Shown here: positions 15,740 through 25,451 of the stretch, one piece after another
Numbering within the stretch: the stretch's first letter is position 1
Layout: each line of letters begins with the position of its first letter
DNA from: Pollutimonas subterranea
Lineage (GTDB): Bacteria; Pseudomonadota; Gammaproteobacteria; Burkholderiales; Burkholderiaceae_B
Length of the DNA: 64,000 nt
Assembly: GCF_002849655.1 (NCBI RefSeq)
Contig: NZ_PDNW01000009.1
Location: 116,510 to 180,509, forward strand
Direction of reading: 5' to 3'
Position numbers and translations under genes: made by a program
The notes under the pieces: model-generated
The model's database searches: none
What the model was told of the DNA's origin: nothing
Seen by the model: the letters and a program-made list of their open reading frames with translations, nothing else

Positions 15740-16927
15740 CTACACCGGCACGGGCCGGCGTGAAATACTGTTTGCAAACCAAAAGCCCAGTAAGGGCAGG
15801 GCCGTCATGCTGGCAATGAATGCGGCGCCAACGCCGTACTCGTCAATCAATACTGAAATGGCGCCGATGCCCAGCGATTGCCCCAGGAACAGGCTGCAGG
15901 CAAACAGGGACACAGCGGTTCCGCGCGTCGCCGGCGCCATTTGCGTAGCGTTGGCCTGCAAGGTGTTGTGCATCATATAAAAGCCCAGCCCGGATATCAA
16001 GCACGATGGTATGGCCCATGCCCAGTGGGGGCCGAAAGCCAGCATGGCAAAGCCGGTACCCATCAGCAAGCCGCCATTCAACGCCAGTCCTCGTTCACCA
16101 AAACGCCCCAATAACCGGCGTGCAAAGAAGGTGTAGACCAGGCCGCCGACGCCGTACAGGGCAACGATGGCCCCGGCAGCCGTCATTGGCAGCGCGAAGC
16201 GCTCATGTAGATAGATCGGTATGAAAACCAGGGCGCTGAATACGAAACCACCCTCGATCAGCGCGATCAGCAATATGCGGCGCGCCCACGGAATCCCAAG
16301 TACATTCCCCATTTGCCTGAGAAAGCTTTGCCTGTTTGGATTGACGGGTTCTTTAGGCGGAAGAGAGCGCAAAAGCATGAACGCGACGGCACCAAAAAGC
16401 AGGGCCAGCACGCCGAAAGCGGCTTGCCAGTTCAGCATGTCCGCGAATATGCCTCCCGCCCATTGCCCGCAGATCATGCCCAGAATGGTTGCTGACATAA
16501 ACTTGGCCAGGACGCCTTGCCGTTCCGCGTAGGGAACCGAATCACCGATGTATGCCATGCTCAGCGGGATGATACCGGCCGTCGCCGCCCCGGCCATACC
16601 GCGCAAAATAATAATTGCCGACATGGAAGGAGCGAAAACCAGGGCCAGGTTCAGAAGCGCAGAGGCGGCTACGGCAAAACTGATGACGCGTTGTTTGCCG
16701 TAGCGGTCACCCAACGGCCCGTACACCAGTTGAAGCACGCCATAGGCGATGACGAAAAGCGATATCGACCCTGCGGCGACACCGGTCGATACCTGGAATG
16801 ATTCGGCCAGATCAGGAAGCAGCGCATCGCAAATCCGCATGCCGACCATGCTTGCAAACCCGGCGCACGCTACGAGAAAAAAACTGCCGTGTGCCGTTTT
16901 CGACTGCTGCGATGTGGTGTCGACCAT
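15740..16927 (-). CDS. MFS transporter
   Basis: This ~395-residue major facilitator protein has about 12 hydrophobic helices, with the motif A segment VYGPLGDRYGKQRVI after helix 2 and the partner segment YTFFARRLLGRFGERG in the second half. It resembles DHA1-type exporters of the YnfM/AraJ class. The ATG at 16927 (GGAAG eight bases before) is preferred to the in-frame start at 16957. It converges with the yciH-like gene. The substrate is unknown. Confidence 0.85.
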   Translation of the reverse strand: MVDTTSQQSKTAHGSFFLVACAGFASMVGMRICDALLPDLAESFQVSTGVAAGSISLFVIAYGVLQLVYGPLGDRYGKQRVISFAVAASALLNLALVFAPSMSAIIILRGMAGAATAGIIPLSMAYIGDSVPYAERQGVLAKFMSATILGMICGQWAGGIFADMLNWQAAFGVLALLFGAVAFMLLRSLPPKEPVNPNRQSFLRQMGNVLGIPWARRILLIALIEGGFVFSALVFIPIYLHERFALPMTAAGAIVALYGVGGLVYTFFARRLLGRFGERGLALNGGLLMGTGFAMLAFGPHWAWAIPSCLISGLGFYMMHNTLQANATQMAPATRGTAVSLFACSLFLGQSLGIGAISVLIDEYGVGAAFIASMTALPLLGFWFANSISRRPVPV

Positions 16928-17119
16928 CCGTGATTCTTCCGTGATTTCCAAGAGCATGCCATCTTACGTGGTAATCCCTGACAGGGAAATCGAGAACCTT
17001 GAATGCGTAACATACCCTGGTTATTCTGGCGCGGATATGTACAGTTTAGACATATATCTGTTACCAATCATAAATAAACGGCATAAAAGTTGTATGCCGG
17101 TTTACACAAGGAGAAGGCA

Positions 17120-17521
17120 ATGTCCAACGAAATGATGAAGAACTGGAACGAATACAAACCGACCAAGACAGTGTGGTTATGGTCCGCAGTAGGCGCTGCA
17201 GGCCTGACCATGATTGTGGGCTTCACAGCCGGCGGCTGGATGACCAGTAGCACGGCCGCTGAGCGGACCCAGGCCTCTACCGAATTGGCGGTTGCTACAC
17301 TGGCGGCCGACATTTGCTCCAACCGGTTTCTTGCCGCCGCCGATGCCGATGCCAAGCTGGCCGCGCTAAAAGAAACGGACTCCTGGAAACAGGACACCTT
17401 CATCGAGGAAGGTGGCTGGGTAACGTTCGCCAACATGGAAAAACCCGTCGATGGCGCTGCGGAGTTGTGCGCGAGCCGGTTAATGGCCGCATCACCGTCC
17501 GCCACAGACAGCGGCGCCTAA
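17120..17521 (+). CDS. hypothetical membrane-anchored protein
   Basis: This 133-residue protein has a basic-flanked N-terminus (MSNEMMKNWNEYKPTKTVWL), one hydrophobic segment at about 20-41 (WSAVGAAGLTMIVGFTAGGW), and a mainly helical, probably periplasmic domain with three Cys residues. The ATG has AGGAGAAGG a few bases upstream. The AT-rich stretch 16958-17100 upstream, including TTACCAATCATAAATAAACG, probably holds the promoter. I do not recognise the family. Confidence 0.65.
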   Translation: MSNEMMKNWNEYKPTKTVWLWSAVGAAGLTMIVGFTAGGWMTSSTAAERTQASTELAVATLAADICSNRFLAAADADAKLAALKETDSWKQDTFIEEGGWVTFANMEKPVDGAAELCASRLMAASPSATDSGA

Positions 17522-17623
17522 GCGGCAAGGCCTATGCGCCACGACGAGACTCGGACCGACATGACTGGATAATGAGTAAACTGAGAGGCTATTCTTCAGA
17601 AAGATCTCATCTTGTCACAGGCC

Positions 17624-18481
17624 ATGTCTTCCACACACGAAATTCGTCCCGAACAATCCATCGAGCTGCTCAAGGCGCTGCATATTCTTACGCGCGACGG
17701 CAAGATGAACCAGGACAGTCGGCGCAAGCTCAAGCAGGTTTATCATCTGTTCCAGTTCATCGAACCTTTGCTCACCGATTTGAAGCAAGGGCGCGACGGC
17801 ATCACGCTGGTGGACCATGGCTCGGGAAAATCGTACCTGGGTTTCATCCTGTACGACTTGTTCTTCAAGCAACTGAAGGATCAATCCCGCCTGTACGGCA
17901 TTGAAACCCGTGAAGAATTGGTCAAGAGCGCTGCCGATCTTGCGCAACGCCTTGGCTTCACCGGCATGTCGTTCCTGAATCTTTCGGTGGCCGACTCCAT
18001 CGTTTCGGGCCTCCTCCCGCCTCGCGTTGATATCGTTACGGCCTTGCATGCCTGCAATACCGCCACCGACGATGCCATACGGTTCGCTTTGCACAAGCGC
18101 GCCAAATACATCGTGGTCGTTCCGTGTTGCCAGGCCGAAGTGGCCAGTGTGCTGCGCCGCAAGAAGGCCATGTCGCTGGGAGCCGGTGCCTTGGCGGAAA
18201 TATGGCGCCATCCCTTGCACACGCGCGAATTCGGTAGCCAGGCCACGAATGTATTGCGCAGCTTGCAGCTGGAGGCCCATGGCTATCAGGTTACGGTCAC
18301 CGAGTTGGTGGGATGGGAGCACTCGATGAAAAATGAACTGATCATCGCCACCTACAAGAACCTGCCGCGGCGCAAGGCGACCGAACGCCTCGAAAGCCTG
18401 CTCAACTTATTGGGGTTGGAAGAAATGCACGACCGGTTTTTTGCGCCGTCAGAACCAGCCGAACAGGCCGCCACGGCTTAG
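17624..18481 (+). CDS. SAM-dependent methyltransferase-like protein (METTL25/GSTCD type)
   Basis: This ~285-residue protein has a Rossmann methyltransferase core: VDHGSGKSYLGF (variant motif I) at ~63-74, LLPPRVDIVTALHACNTATD at ~130 and YIVVVPCCQAE near 160. The HACNTATD and PCCQ motifs match the Methyltransf_32 family of METTL25/GSTCD relatives. The ATG at 17624 is used; a TTG at 17612 is also in frame. Its target is unknown, possibly rRNA or tRNA. Its last 33 bases overlap the end of the convergent transglycosylase-like gene. Confidence 0.78.
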   Translation: MSSTHEIRPEQSIELLKALHILTRDGKMNQDSRRKLKQVYHLFQFIEPLLTDLKQGRDGITLVDHGSGKSYLGFILYDLFFKQLKDQSRLYGIETREELVKSAADLAQRLGFTGMSFLNLSVADSIVSGLLPPRVDIVTALHACNTATDDAIRFALHKRAKYIVVVPCCQAEVASVLRRKKAMSLGAGALAEIWRHPLHTREFGSQATNVLRSLQLEAHGYQVTVTELVGWEHSMKNELIIATYKNLPRRKATERLESLLNLLGLEEMHDRFFAPSEPAEQAATA

Positions 18482-19051
18482 CTCGTTTTCGCAGCTTTTG
18501 TATTGGGCACCGAATCGTTCGGCGCGTTGTTTGACAACCGTCGACACGCGCTTGAGCCACGGCTTGCGGTCATGGCTGCGATTGCGGTAGCCAGTCCAGC
18601 CTTCGTGGTAATTCAGGTATTGTCCGTAGGCGTCCCATTTCGAGACACCATTCAAGCGTTGCGTCTTGCTGATGTACCAGCCCATGAAATCCAGCGCATC
18701 GTCGAAATCGTCGCGGCTGGAGAGCCAGCTGCCGGCGTCGCGCTGATAGTCATCCCAGGTTTCGTCCTTGGCCTGCGCATAGCCATAGGCGGAGCTGACC
18801 CGTCCCCACGGGATGAATCCGAGCAAATAGTCGCGAGGTGGCAGGGCATCCTCGCGAAAGCTGGACTCCTGGTACATCATGGCCATGGGCACCTGTGGCG
18901 GTACACCCCATTTGTCGCGCACTTTCAAGGCGGCTTGATGCCACTCCGGCTTTTCGCGGAATATTGCGCACAGGTTCTCCGGATCGGACGGTGGCAGAGT
19001 GGCGCAGCCACCAAGCGCCAGTAAGGGCAGCCAAAAAAGGTGTCTTCGCAT
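18449..19051 (-). CDS. lipoprotein with lysozyme-like (SLT) fold
   Basis: This 200-residue predicted lipoprotein has lipobox LALGGC (Cys16) after MRRHLFWLPLL. The segment VPMAMMYQESSFREDALPPR carries a candidate catalytic glutamate in a soluble-lytic-transglycosylase-like context, followed by SSAYGYAQAKDETWDDY and YISKTQRLNG. It likely acts on peptidoglycan in the periplasm. Its 3' end overlaps the convergent methyltransferase gene by 33 bases. The neighbouring permease gene stops 14 bases before it on the same strand, downstream. Confidence 0.75.
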   Translation of the reverse strand: MRRHLFWLPLLALGGCATLPPSDPENLCAIFREKPEWHQAALKVRDKWGVPPQVPMAMMYQESSFREDALPPRDYLLGFIPWGRVSSAYGYAQAKDETWDDYQRDAGSWLSSRDDFDDALDFMGWYISKTQRLNGVSKWDAYGQYLNYHEGWTGYRNRSHDRKPWLKRVSTVVKQRAERFGAQYKSCENELSRGGLFGWF

Positions 19052-19064
19052 CGATATTTATTAT

Positions 19065-20549
19065 TTAAGCTTGATGATAGGTGTCGGGGAAGGTCATATC
19101 CTTATAGCGGACAATGCCGCCTTTGCGGGCTAGTCGGTATCCACACCATAGCAGCAAGAAGAGCGGAATACCTATGTAGGTGGCCAATGCGCCATGCCAG
19201 TCGATAGTGTCCTGCAGGAACGCCTGGTAATTCTGGCCAAGTGTAATGACCAGGCATAGCACGAAGGCGAATATGGGTCCGAACGGGAAAAACGGCGATA
19301 AATACGGCAGGTCGGCAAGGTCCCGTCCCTGTCGCACGTAGCCGCGTCGAAAACGGTAGTGGCTGATCGCTATGCCCAGCCAGGCAATAAAGCCCGTCAT
19401 GCCTGAGGTATTGAGCAGCCAGATGTAGACGCGCGTCGGGCTATACACCGAACTCAGGAAGCACAGTGCCGCGACAACGGTCGTGGCAATCAGTGCATAG
19501 CGCGGAACGCCATTCCGGGTCAATCGCGAGAATATCCTGGGCGCTTTGCCTTCCACGGCCAGATTGAACAGCATCCGTGTCGAGGCGTACATGCCCGAAT
19601 TTCCGGCCGATAATACGGAAGTCAGGACCACCGCGTTCATCAGCGCGGCCGCCGACAAGAGCCCGGCCTTCTCGAATACCAGGGTAAATGGGCTGACGCT
19701 GATGTCGGTCACATCGTTGCGCAGCAACTGCGGATCGGTATAGGGAATAAGAAAGCCGATTATCAGGATGGCGAACACATAGAACAGCAAGATCCGCCAG
19801 AAGATCTGGCGGATTGCACGGGGAATATTGCGTGCCGGGTTCTCGGACTCTCCCGCCGCCACGCCGATCAGTTCGGTTCCCTGGAAGGAAAATCCCACTA
19901 TCATCGCCACGCCTATCATGGCGGCAAATCCGCCCGGGAAGGGGGCGTCGCCGACGGTCCAGTTCTTGAAGCCCGCGTCCTCGCCGCCTTGCAGGATGCC
20001 CGAAATCATGAGCAGGCCCGTGACGATGAAGATCAGCACGGTGGCCACCTTGATGGCGGCAAACCAGTACTCCGCCTCCCCGAATGCCTTGACCGAAATG
20101 GAGTTGATCAGGAACATTATCAGCAGGAAGAGCGCGCTCCAGAGAACGCCAGGAACCTCAGGCAGCCAGTAGCTCATGACCAATTGCGCGGCCACAAGAT
20201 CGACAGCGATCGTCACGGCCCAGTTGTACCAGTAGTTCCACCCCAGTGCGAACCCGAATCCTTCATCCACGTAATGGGCGCCGTAAGTTGAAAACGAACC
20301 CGAGACAGGCATGTAGGCGGCCAGTTCACCCAGGCTGGTCATCAGGAAATACACCATCAAACCCACCAGCATGTAGGAAAGCAATGCGCCGCCGGGGCCG
20401 GCCTGTGAAATCGTGGCACCCGACGCGACGAACAGGCCGGTGCCAATGGAACCGCCAATGGCGATCATGGAGAGGTGGCGTGCCTTGAGTTCTCGGCGCA
20501 AATGAGGGGCGTCGCCGGAAGGAAAGGCTTGGGTTTCTTTTGTGGACAT
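19065..20549 (-). CDS. amino-acid permease, LysP-like (APC family)
   Basis: This 494-residue APC-superfamily permease has about 12 transmembrane helices. The N-terminal RRELKARHLSMIAIGGSIGT is the AAT-family signature, followed by GLFVASGATISQAGPGGALL and GFSFQGTELIGVAAGESENP. These segments and the length are close to lysine-specific permeases (LysP), so lysine uptake with protons is the best guess; other basic amino acids are possible. The transglycosylase-like lipoprotein starts 13 bases downstream on the same strand. Confidence 0.85.
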   Translation of the reverse strand: MSTKETQAFPSGDAPHLRRELKARHLSMIAIGGSIGTGLFVASGATISQAGPGGALLSYMLVGLMVYFLMTSLGELAAYMPVSGSFSTYGAHYVDEGFGFALGWNYWYNWAVTIAVDLVAAQLVMSYWLPEVPGVLWSALFLLIMFLINSISVKAFGEAEYWFAAIKVATVLIFIVTGLLMISGILQGGEDAGFKNWTVGDAPFPGGFAAMIGVAMIVGFSFQGTELIGVAAGESENPARNIPRAIRQIFWRILLFYVFAILIIGFLIPYTDPQLLRNDVTDISVSPFTLVFEKAGLLSAAALMNAVVLTSVLSAGNSGMYASTRMLFNLAVEGKAPRIFSRLTRNGVPRYALIATTVVAALCFLSSVYSPTRVYIWLLNTSGMTGFIAWLGIAISHYRFRRGYVRQGRDLADLPYLSPFFPFGPIFAFVLCLVITLGQNYQAFLQDTIDWHGALATYIGIPLFLLLWCGYRLARKGGIVRYKDMTFPDTYHQA

Positions 20550-20689
20550 GGATGTTGGGCTTAGGGGTCGCGGCCAATATAGTAATCCATGCCCCCAATC
20601 GTGGGCACGATACTTGCCATACAGCTTCGAAGCGTGGGTCAGCTGACACTGTCGACCCCTGCTGCATCGTTACTCAACAGGAGATATAT

Positions 20690-20818
20690 ATGAAGAAAAT
20701 AGTCTGGTTACCTATAGTCCTTGCTTTCGCGGCATTCACGGCAGGCTGCAATACGATGGAAGGAGCCGGCGAAGATATCGAGCGCGGTGGCGAAAAAATC
20801 CAACAGCAGGCCCGATAG
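20690..20818 (+). CDS. entericidin A/B-family small lipoprotein
   Basis: This 42-residue lipoprotein has an N-terminus MKKIVWLPIVLAFAAFTAGC with the lipobox TAGC (Cys20), then NTMEGAGEDIERGGEKIQQQ. This is the standard entericidin pattern (NTxxGxGxDIxxxGxxI). A strong AGGAG lies eight bases before the ATG. Entericidins are stress- or stationary-phase-induced membrane peptides with toxin/antidote-like roles in enterics; the role here is not known. A strong terminator follows. Confidence 0.9.
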   Translation: MKKIVWLPIVLAFAAFTAGCNTMEGAGEDIERGGEKIQQQAR

Positions 20819-20854
20819 GTCAGGGCGGTAGCAAGCTTCACGGCTTGGTGCAAA

Positions 20855-20904
20855 GAAAGCCCCAAGGATTGGATCGTAAAGATCCAGTCTTGGGGCTTTC
20901 TTTC
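20855..20904. terminator. bidirectional rho-independent terminator
   Basis: GAAAGCCCCAAGGATTGGATC (20855-20875) pairs with GATCCAGTCTTGGGGCTTTC (20881-20900) around a GTAAA loop. The stem is long, with an A/T-rich flank on both sides. It sits between the plus-strand entericidin gene and the minus-strand TPR gene and can serve both. Confidence 0.85.
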
Positions 20905-20924
20905 GGGTTGGATGTCTGTATTGT

Positions 20925-22265
20925 TCAGGCAGCCTTGCTGCTCTCCTCGCCGGCATGGTCGATACGCGCCTGGAACAGCAAGTTGCCACGGCTATGAGGT
21001 TTCAACGCCAGGCGTTCATTCGCTAGCCCAGTGGCGAGCTCCAGATACCGCCCTTGAATTGCGGCTTCCATCAAGGTCAAGTCGATGATGTCTCGTTGCG
21101 CATGGCTTCCACCGAAGCTGTTGACAATGAATCGGGCACTGTGCAGGCACTCAACGGCAGTGTGGTAGTCCTTGCACCAAAAGGCGGTGAATCCCTCGAT
21201 CAAGGGGATCGCCGTACGGCGTGTCCAAGCCGCAATTTCGGACTCTTCGTTCGCTGTGATCCGTAGGCTCTGCAGGTTGCGTGCGATGTCGTCATCGCGA
21301 CCGGCGCCCAAATACGTCATCGTCGCATGCCAGTCGTTAAAGGGATACAGCTTTCCATCGACGTGTGGTTCCCAGGCGCTTGCCACTTCAGACCATCGAT
21401 TTCCGACATCGACACCCGCCAGATGTAGACGCCAAAGCATGGCGGAAGCGTCGACCAGCTCCAGGGCGATCTGGCTTTGGTTGGCGCGGATCGCGGAATC
21501 GTAGAGCGCGAGCGCTTCATCGCCACGGCCAAGCTCCACCAGATAGACCGCCTTATGCCACCAGTTGTGTACCTTGAAGAAATTATCATCATCGGCCCAA
21601 TACGGCTCGCGTGTCGTCATCCATTCCAGTCCGTCCTCTGCACGCCCCTGCATTTCCATGACGTGCGCAACGGCATGATGAGCCCAGGAATCCATCGGCT
21701 CCAATTCAATTGCCCGGCGGCCATTTTCCTCCGCCCGGGCGTAGTCGCCGGCTTCTTCAAGCCCGAATGCATACATGCCCAGCAGCATCGGGTAGCCGGG
21801 TATATCAGCCGACCATGCGGGTAGCACGCGGGCCATGCGGTCACGCAGGTTCCTTGCGCAGGCGCGGTAGAAGTCCATGAGATGGCCGCCATGTATGGCC
21901 ACTATATCCAGGGGATAGCTGACATTGTGCATATCGAGAGCCTGCGCCGCGGCGGTCCATTGTCCGTGCAGCATAAGATCAAGCGCGTGGACGTGCGAGG
22001 TCTCGCGATCGTCCAGTCGCAGGGTGGACAACTTATCGACTATTGCTTTTCCGTAGTCGTTGGCGGCGGGCTCGGTTGCCAGTCCCACCATATACGCTTT
22101 CAGGATGTGCGCCATCGCGAAATCGGGCGCCGCTTCAATGGCGCGGTCCACCACGCCCAAAGGGTCTCCCCGATAAAGCGCGAAGGAGGTTTGTGCCTCG
22201 TTGTAATGCTCTGCCGCCTGCACTGTTGCGCCGGAGAGCCGGTTGCCTTGCTGGTCTGTAATCAT
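20925..22265 (-). CDS. tetratricopeptide-repeat protein, TTC38-like
   Basis: This ~446-residue cytosolic protein is built of helical TPR-like repeats. It shows the TTC38-family marks HGGHLMDFYRACARNLRDR, LLGMYAFGLEEAGDYARAEE, the AHHAVAHVMEMQGRAEDGLEW segment (~residues 205-225), and NWWHKAVYLVELGRGDEALA. The ATG at 22265, with GGAAAAG upstream, is preferred to earlier in-frame starts. No enzymatic motif is seen; the biochemical role of this family is not established. It is divergent from an AraC regulator, which probably controls it. Confidence 0.8.
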   Translation of the reverse strand: MITDQQGNRLSGATVQAAEHYNEAQTSFALYRGDPLGVVDRAIEAAPDFAMAHILKAYMVGLATEPAANDYGKAIVDKLSTLRLDDRETSHVHALDLMLHGQWTAAAQALDMHNVSYPLDIVAIHGGHLMDFYRACARNLRDRMARVLPAWSADIPGYPMLLGMYAFGLEEAGDYARAEENGRRAIELEPMDSWAHHAVAHVMEMQGRAEDGLEWMTTREPYWADDDNFFKVHNWWHKAVYLVELGRGDEALALYDSAIRANQSQIALELVDASAMLWRLHLAGVDVGNRWSEVASAWEPHVDGKLYPFNDWHATMTYLGAGRDDDIARNLQSLRITANEESEIAAWTRRTAIPLIEGFTAFWCKDYHTAVECLHSARFIVNSFGGSHAQRDIIDLTLMEAAIQGRYLELATGLANERLALKPHSRGNLLFQARIDHAGEESSKAA

Positions 22266-22451
22266 TGGTTTCTTTTCCTCGTGGACTCGCATGGACTTCC
22301 ATCGCTGATGCGAGCATAGTGTTATCACTTGATTCGCCATCACTTTATGTCGATGAGCGGGAACTAGCTTAAAAGACGGTGGGGATTAGAACCATGTGCA
22401 AGGCGCCGGTTCTTTTGACTATGCCGCCGCCGATTTCGCGGGTGATTTGCG

Positions 22452-23462
22452 ATGAGCACGGTTTTCGATACCTTGCGGGGAACACGCCTTACCGGCGGCA
22501 TTTTTCTCGATGCCGAGTTTTCAGCGCCCTGGAGTGTCACGGCGCAGGTTACGCCGGAAGACTGTCGTCCGTTCATGCCCGTTCCGCAGCACATCATCGC
22601 GTATCACTATGTTGCCTGCGGACATTGCGTGGTGGCGATCACTGGTCAGCCGCCGGTGGCCGTCAGTGCAGGCGGAATCGTTATTCTGCCTCGCAATCAT
22701 CCTCATCTGCTCGCCAGTGCATTGAATGTGGTGCCGGTCTGTGCCGATCACCTTATTCGGCCAGGGACAGCTGCGGGTCCGGCTCGTATTATCTACGGCG
22801 GAGGCGGAGAAGCCACGCACATCCTGTGTGGCTTCCTGGGCACCGACGCACCGCAGACGGCTATGATTGCAATGCTGCCCGACCTGTTGACGCTGAGTTC
22901 GACAAATTGGGAAGCTGCCGGCTGGATAGAAAGTTCCTTCAGGTTTGCTGTACAGGAATCGGCCAAAGGGCGACCTGACTCCGGCGGCATGCTGGTCCGG
23001 CTAGCAGAACTCTTATTTTATGAGGCGGTGCGCCAGTACCTGGTCTTGCAGCCAGGCGAGCGTAGACCTATGGTCGCAGGCATGCACGATGTACTGATCG
23101 GTCGGGCGCTACGCCTCTTGCATCAGCAATTGTGTCGCCACTGGACCACCGAGGAGCTTGCCCACGAAATAGGATTGTCCCGGTCTTCGTTTGCGGAGCG
23201 TTTCGTCCGTGCAGTGGGCGAACCGCCGATTCGGTACCTGGTTCATCAGCGGCTGGACCGGGCATCGCTACGCTTGTTGGAATCCTCTGATTCGATATGC
23301 CGGATTGCCTATGAGGTGGGATACGAGTCCGAGGCTGCTTTCAACCGTGCTTTCCGGCGAGAATATGGGATACCACCGTCGACATGGCGCCGAGGCGCAA
23401 TGACGCCCCGGCCAAAAAACGCTTCGCTGCCTTTCAGGCCCGCGTCATCTGGGGAGCCATGA
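22452..23462 (+). CDS. AraC-family regulator with cupin sensor
   Basis: This 336-residue regulator has an N-terminal cupin-type ligand domain (residues ~1-190, with HIIAYHYVACGHCVVAITGQ and GGIVILPRNHPHLLAS). The C-terminal double helix-turn-helix is at ~220-315 (WTTEELAHEIGLSRSSFAER and SICRIAYEVGYESEAAFNRA, then FRREYGIPPSTWRR). This is the Cupin_6/AraC architecture. It is divergent from the TTC38-like gene with 186 bases between, so that gene is the likely target. Its 3' end overlaps the convergent MFS gene by 29 bases. Confidence 0.88.
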   Translation: MSTVFDTLRGTRLTGGIFLDAEFSAPWSVTAQVTPEDCRPFMPVPQHIIAYHYVACGHCVVAITGQPPVAVSAGGIVILPRNHPHLLASALNVVPVCADHLIRPGTAAGPARIIYGGGGEATHILCGFLGTDAPQTAMIAMLPDLLTLSSTNWEAAGWIESSFRFAVQESAKGRPDSGGMLVRLAELLFYEAVRQYLVLQPGERRPMVAGMHDVLIGRALRLLHQQLCRHWTTEELAHEIGLSRSSFAERFVRAVGEPPIRYLVHQRLDRASLRLLESSDSICRIAYEVGYESEAAFNRAFRREYGIPPSTWRRGAMTPRPKNASLPFRPASSGEP

Positions 23463-24798
23463 GGGTAAATTCACGCGAGGGCAGGCGCAGCGCGATGACC
23501 GCGGCGATAAGCAGGAGTGCCCCCGCACTGCCGAATGCGACCCAGTGCGTGCCGAAGGTCTCGTAGCCCCAACCGCCAAGCCAGGAGCTGACCATGGCGC
23601 CAACCTGATGGCCCAGGTAGGAGCAGCCATACAGCACACCCACTAGGCGCACGCCATAGATGTCGGCCAGGATGGCCGACGACATGGCAATGCTGCCCGC
23701 CCAGACGATGCCGCCTATGGAAGCGGCGATGTAGAGCTCCCAGTGCGTACCCACCACCAGCAAGGCAAAGAAACCCAGCCCACGCACAAAATAAATCGCG
23801 GACAGCATTTTCTTGCGCGGAATCTTATCGGACATATTCCCAAGAATCAGCGTGCTGAAGATGGCGACGAGTCCGATAAGCCCGATGCCTAATGAACTGG
23901 TGGTGGGATCGAAGCCATGGTCCATCAGCATGGGCACACCGTGCGTGCCAAGCAGGTTCATGCTGAAGCCACAGGCGAACAGGCCCAGGGTGATTTTCCA
24001 GAACGGTGCGGTATACATGGCTTGACGCAAGGTCAGGCTTTCCGGAACCGCTTGCGCGCCCTCCGGCCTGGATGCGATGTACTCGGCAGTCTGGTCGGCA
24101 TGCGGAGGTGCATTGTCGCGAATGACGAACAAGGCCAGGGGGACAGTGAAGAGGGTATAGACGGCGGCGAATCCCAGGATGGTCGCCTGCCAGCCCACTG
24201 CCTGGATGGCGCTTGTCAGCAAAGGTGTCATGATGGCAATGCCAGCCATGGATCCGGTGGAGAGAAAGAACAAGGCTTTCCCGCGGCGACGAACAAACCA
24301 CTTGGTAAGCACAGGCGTCAAGGTGATGGGACTGGCCAGGGCCAGGCCAATGGATAGGAGTATGCCGAACGCCAACATAAAGCTTACCGGGTCGCGCGCG
24401 TTGACAGTCCAGATCGATGCGACGATAACAACGGCATTGCCCAGCAGCAGTACCGGGCGTGTTCCCATTCTACTCACCAGATAACCTGCCAAGGGCATGC
24501 CCAGGCCGTAGAACAGCATACCGATGGCGATGATGCTGGATAGCAGGCTGCGGCTGAAGCCCAAGTCGTCCACCATGGGCAGGAAAAAGGGCCCTATGCC
24601 CAAGCGCATACCCACCGTCAACAAGGTCAGCACGGATGCCGCCGCGACTATGTTCCATCCAAAATACCAATTGCCGTAGCGGTGCGCTGCCAATGCTGTC
24701 TCCAGTGTTGCTTTTGCCGGCCAGTGTATACGTGTTTGCGAAGCGAAGGGCTGGCAGCCTTCGCTTCGCTGAGTCGTCTGGTGATTGTAGTTCGGCAT
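23434..24798 (-). CDS. MFS transporter, monocarboxylate/oxalate-formate type
   Basis: This ~454-residue, 12-helix MFS protein has motif A-like [19 protein letters not shown] and [20 protein letters not shown]. The overall pattern ([20 protein letters not shown] near the start, [20 protein letters not shown] near the end) is like the MCT/oxalate-formate antiporter branch. The start is uncertain: the ATG at 24798 has no clear ribosome-binding site, and the frame stays open upstream to 25080 through the divergent sodC gene, which is unlikely to be coding. The substrate is probably a small carboxylate. Confidence 0.82.
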   Translation of the reverse strand: MPNYNHQTTQRSEGCQPFASQTRIHWPAKATLETALAAHRYGNWYFGWNIVAAASVLTLLTVGMRLGIGPFFLPMVDDLGFSRSLLSSIIAIGMLFYGLGMPLAGYLVSRMGTRPVLLLGNAVVIVASIWTVNARDPVSFMLAFGILLSIGLALASPITLTPVLTKWFVRRRGKALFFLSTGSMAGIAIMTPLLTSAIQAVGWQATILGFAAVYTLFTVPLALFVIRDNAPPHADQTAEYIASRPEGAQAVPESLTLRQAMYTAPFWKITLGLFACGFSMNLLGTHGVPMLMDHGFDPTTSSLGIGLIGLVAIFSTLILGNMSDKIPRKKMLSAIYFVRGLGFFALLVVGTHWELYIAASIGGIVWAGSIAMSSAILADIYGVRLVGVLYGCSYLGHQVGAMVSSWLGGWGYETFGTHWVAFGSAGALLLIAAVIALRLPSREFTLMAPQMTRA

Positions 24799-24889
24799 GC
24801 GGCGTGCTGGCAGGGTTCTTTCAACCTTTTTGTTTTTCCGATACGGGTCGCCCGACACGCCAGGGCTATCATTCACTATGGAGATATCT

Positions 24890-25417
24890 ATGCGATACCA
24901 CCTTCTTTTTGCGCTATCGGCAAGCATTTGCCTGTCCGGCCACGCGATGGCCGACACCACAGTCCAAATGCATGAAGTCAATGCGCAAGGAAACGCCAAA
25001 TCCGTCGGCACAGTCGTGATTTCGGAAACGCCATACGGGCTGGTCTTTACGCCTGAGATTAAAGGTATCGGTGCCGGCATCCACGGGTTTCATGTTCATG
25101 AGAATCCAAGCTGCGATCCCGCTGAACAAAAGGGCAAGCCAGTTGCAGCGGGTGCGGCCGGCGGGCACTACGACCCCGAGAAAACGGGCAAGCATGGTTT
25201 TCCTTGGGGACAAGGACACCTGGGAGACTTACCCGCGCTTTATGTGAACACCGACGGCAATGCCGCCAACCCGGTCCTGGCCCCGCGCATGAAGAAGCTA
25301 TCCGATGTTTCTGGCCGTGCGCTGATGGTGCATATGGGTGGCGACAATCATTCCGACCACCCCCAGCCGCTGGGCGGGGGCGGGTCGAGAATTGCCTGCG
25401 GGGTGATAGGCAAGTAG
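24890..25417 (+). CDS. sodC: Cu/Zn superoxide dismutase, periplasmic
   Basis: This 175-residue SodC starts at the ATG at 24890 (GGAG seven bases before) and has the signal peptide [21 protein letters not shown]. Copper and zinc ligands fit the family: FHVHENPSC (His68, His70), GGHYDP (His93), GQGHLGDL (His110, Asp113) and [11 protein letters not shown] (His148). The disulfide cysteines are Cys75 and Cys170. The enzyme converts superoxide to peroxide and oxygen in the periplasm. All key residues are present and the length is normal. Confidence 0.95.
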   Translation: MRYHLLFALSASICLSGHAMADTTVQMHEVNAQGNAKSVGTVVISETPYGLVFTPEIKGIGAGIHGFHVHENPSCDPAEQKGKPVAAGAAGGHYDPEKTGKHGFPWGQGHLGDLPALYVNTDGNAANPVLAPRMKKLSDVSGRALMVHMGGDNHSDHPQPLGGGGSRIACGVIGK

Positions 25418-25451
25418 GCTGCGGCCCATTGGGCCAGTCTACTGGCGGCCG

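Noticed and set aside
24799..25080. N-terminal extension of the MFS transporter to 25080
   Set aside because: It would run through sodC on the opposite strand and adds no membrane-protein-like sequence.
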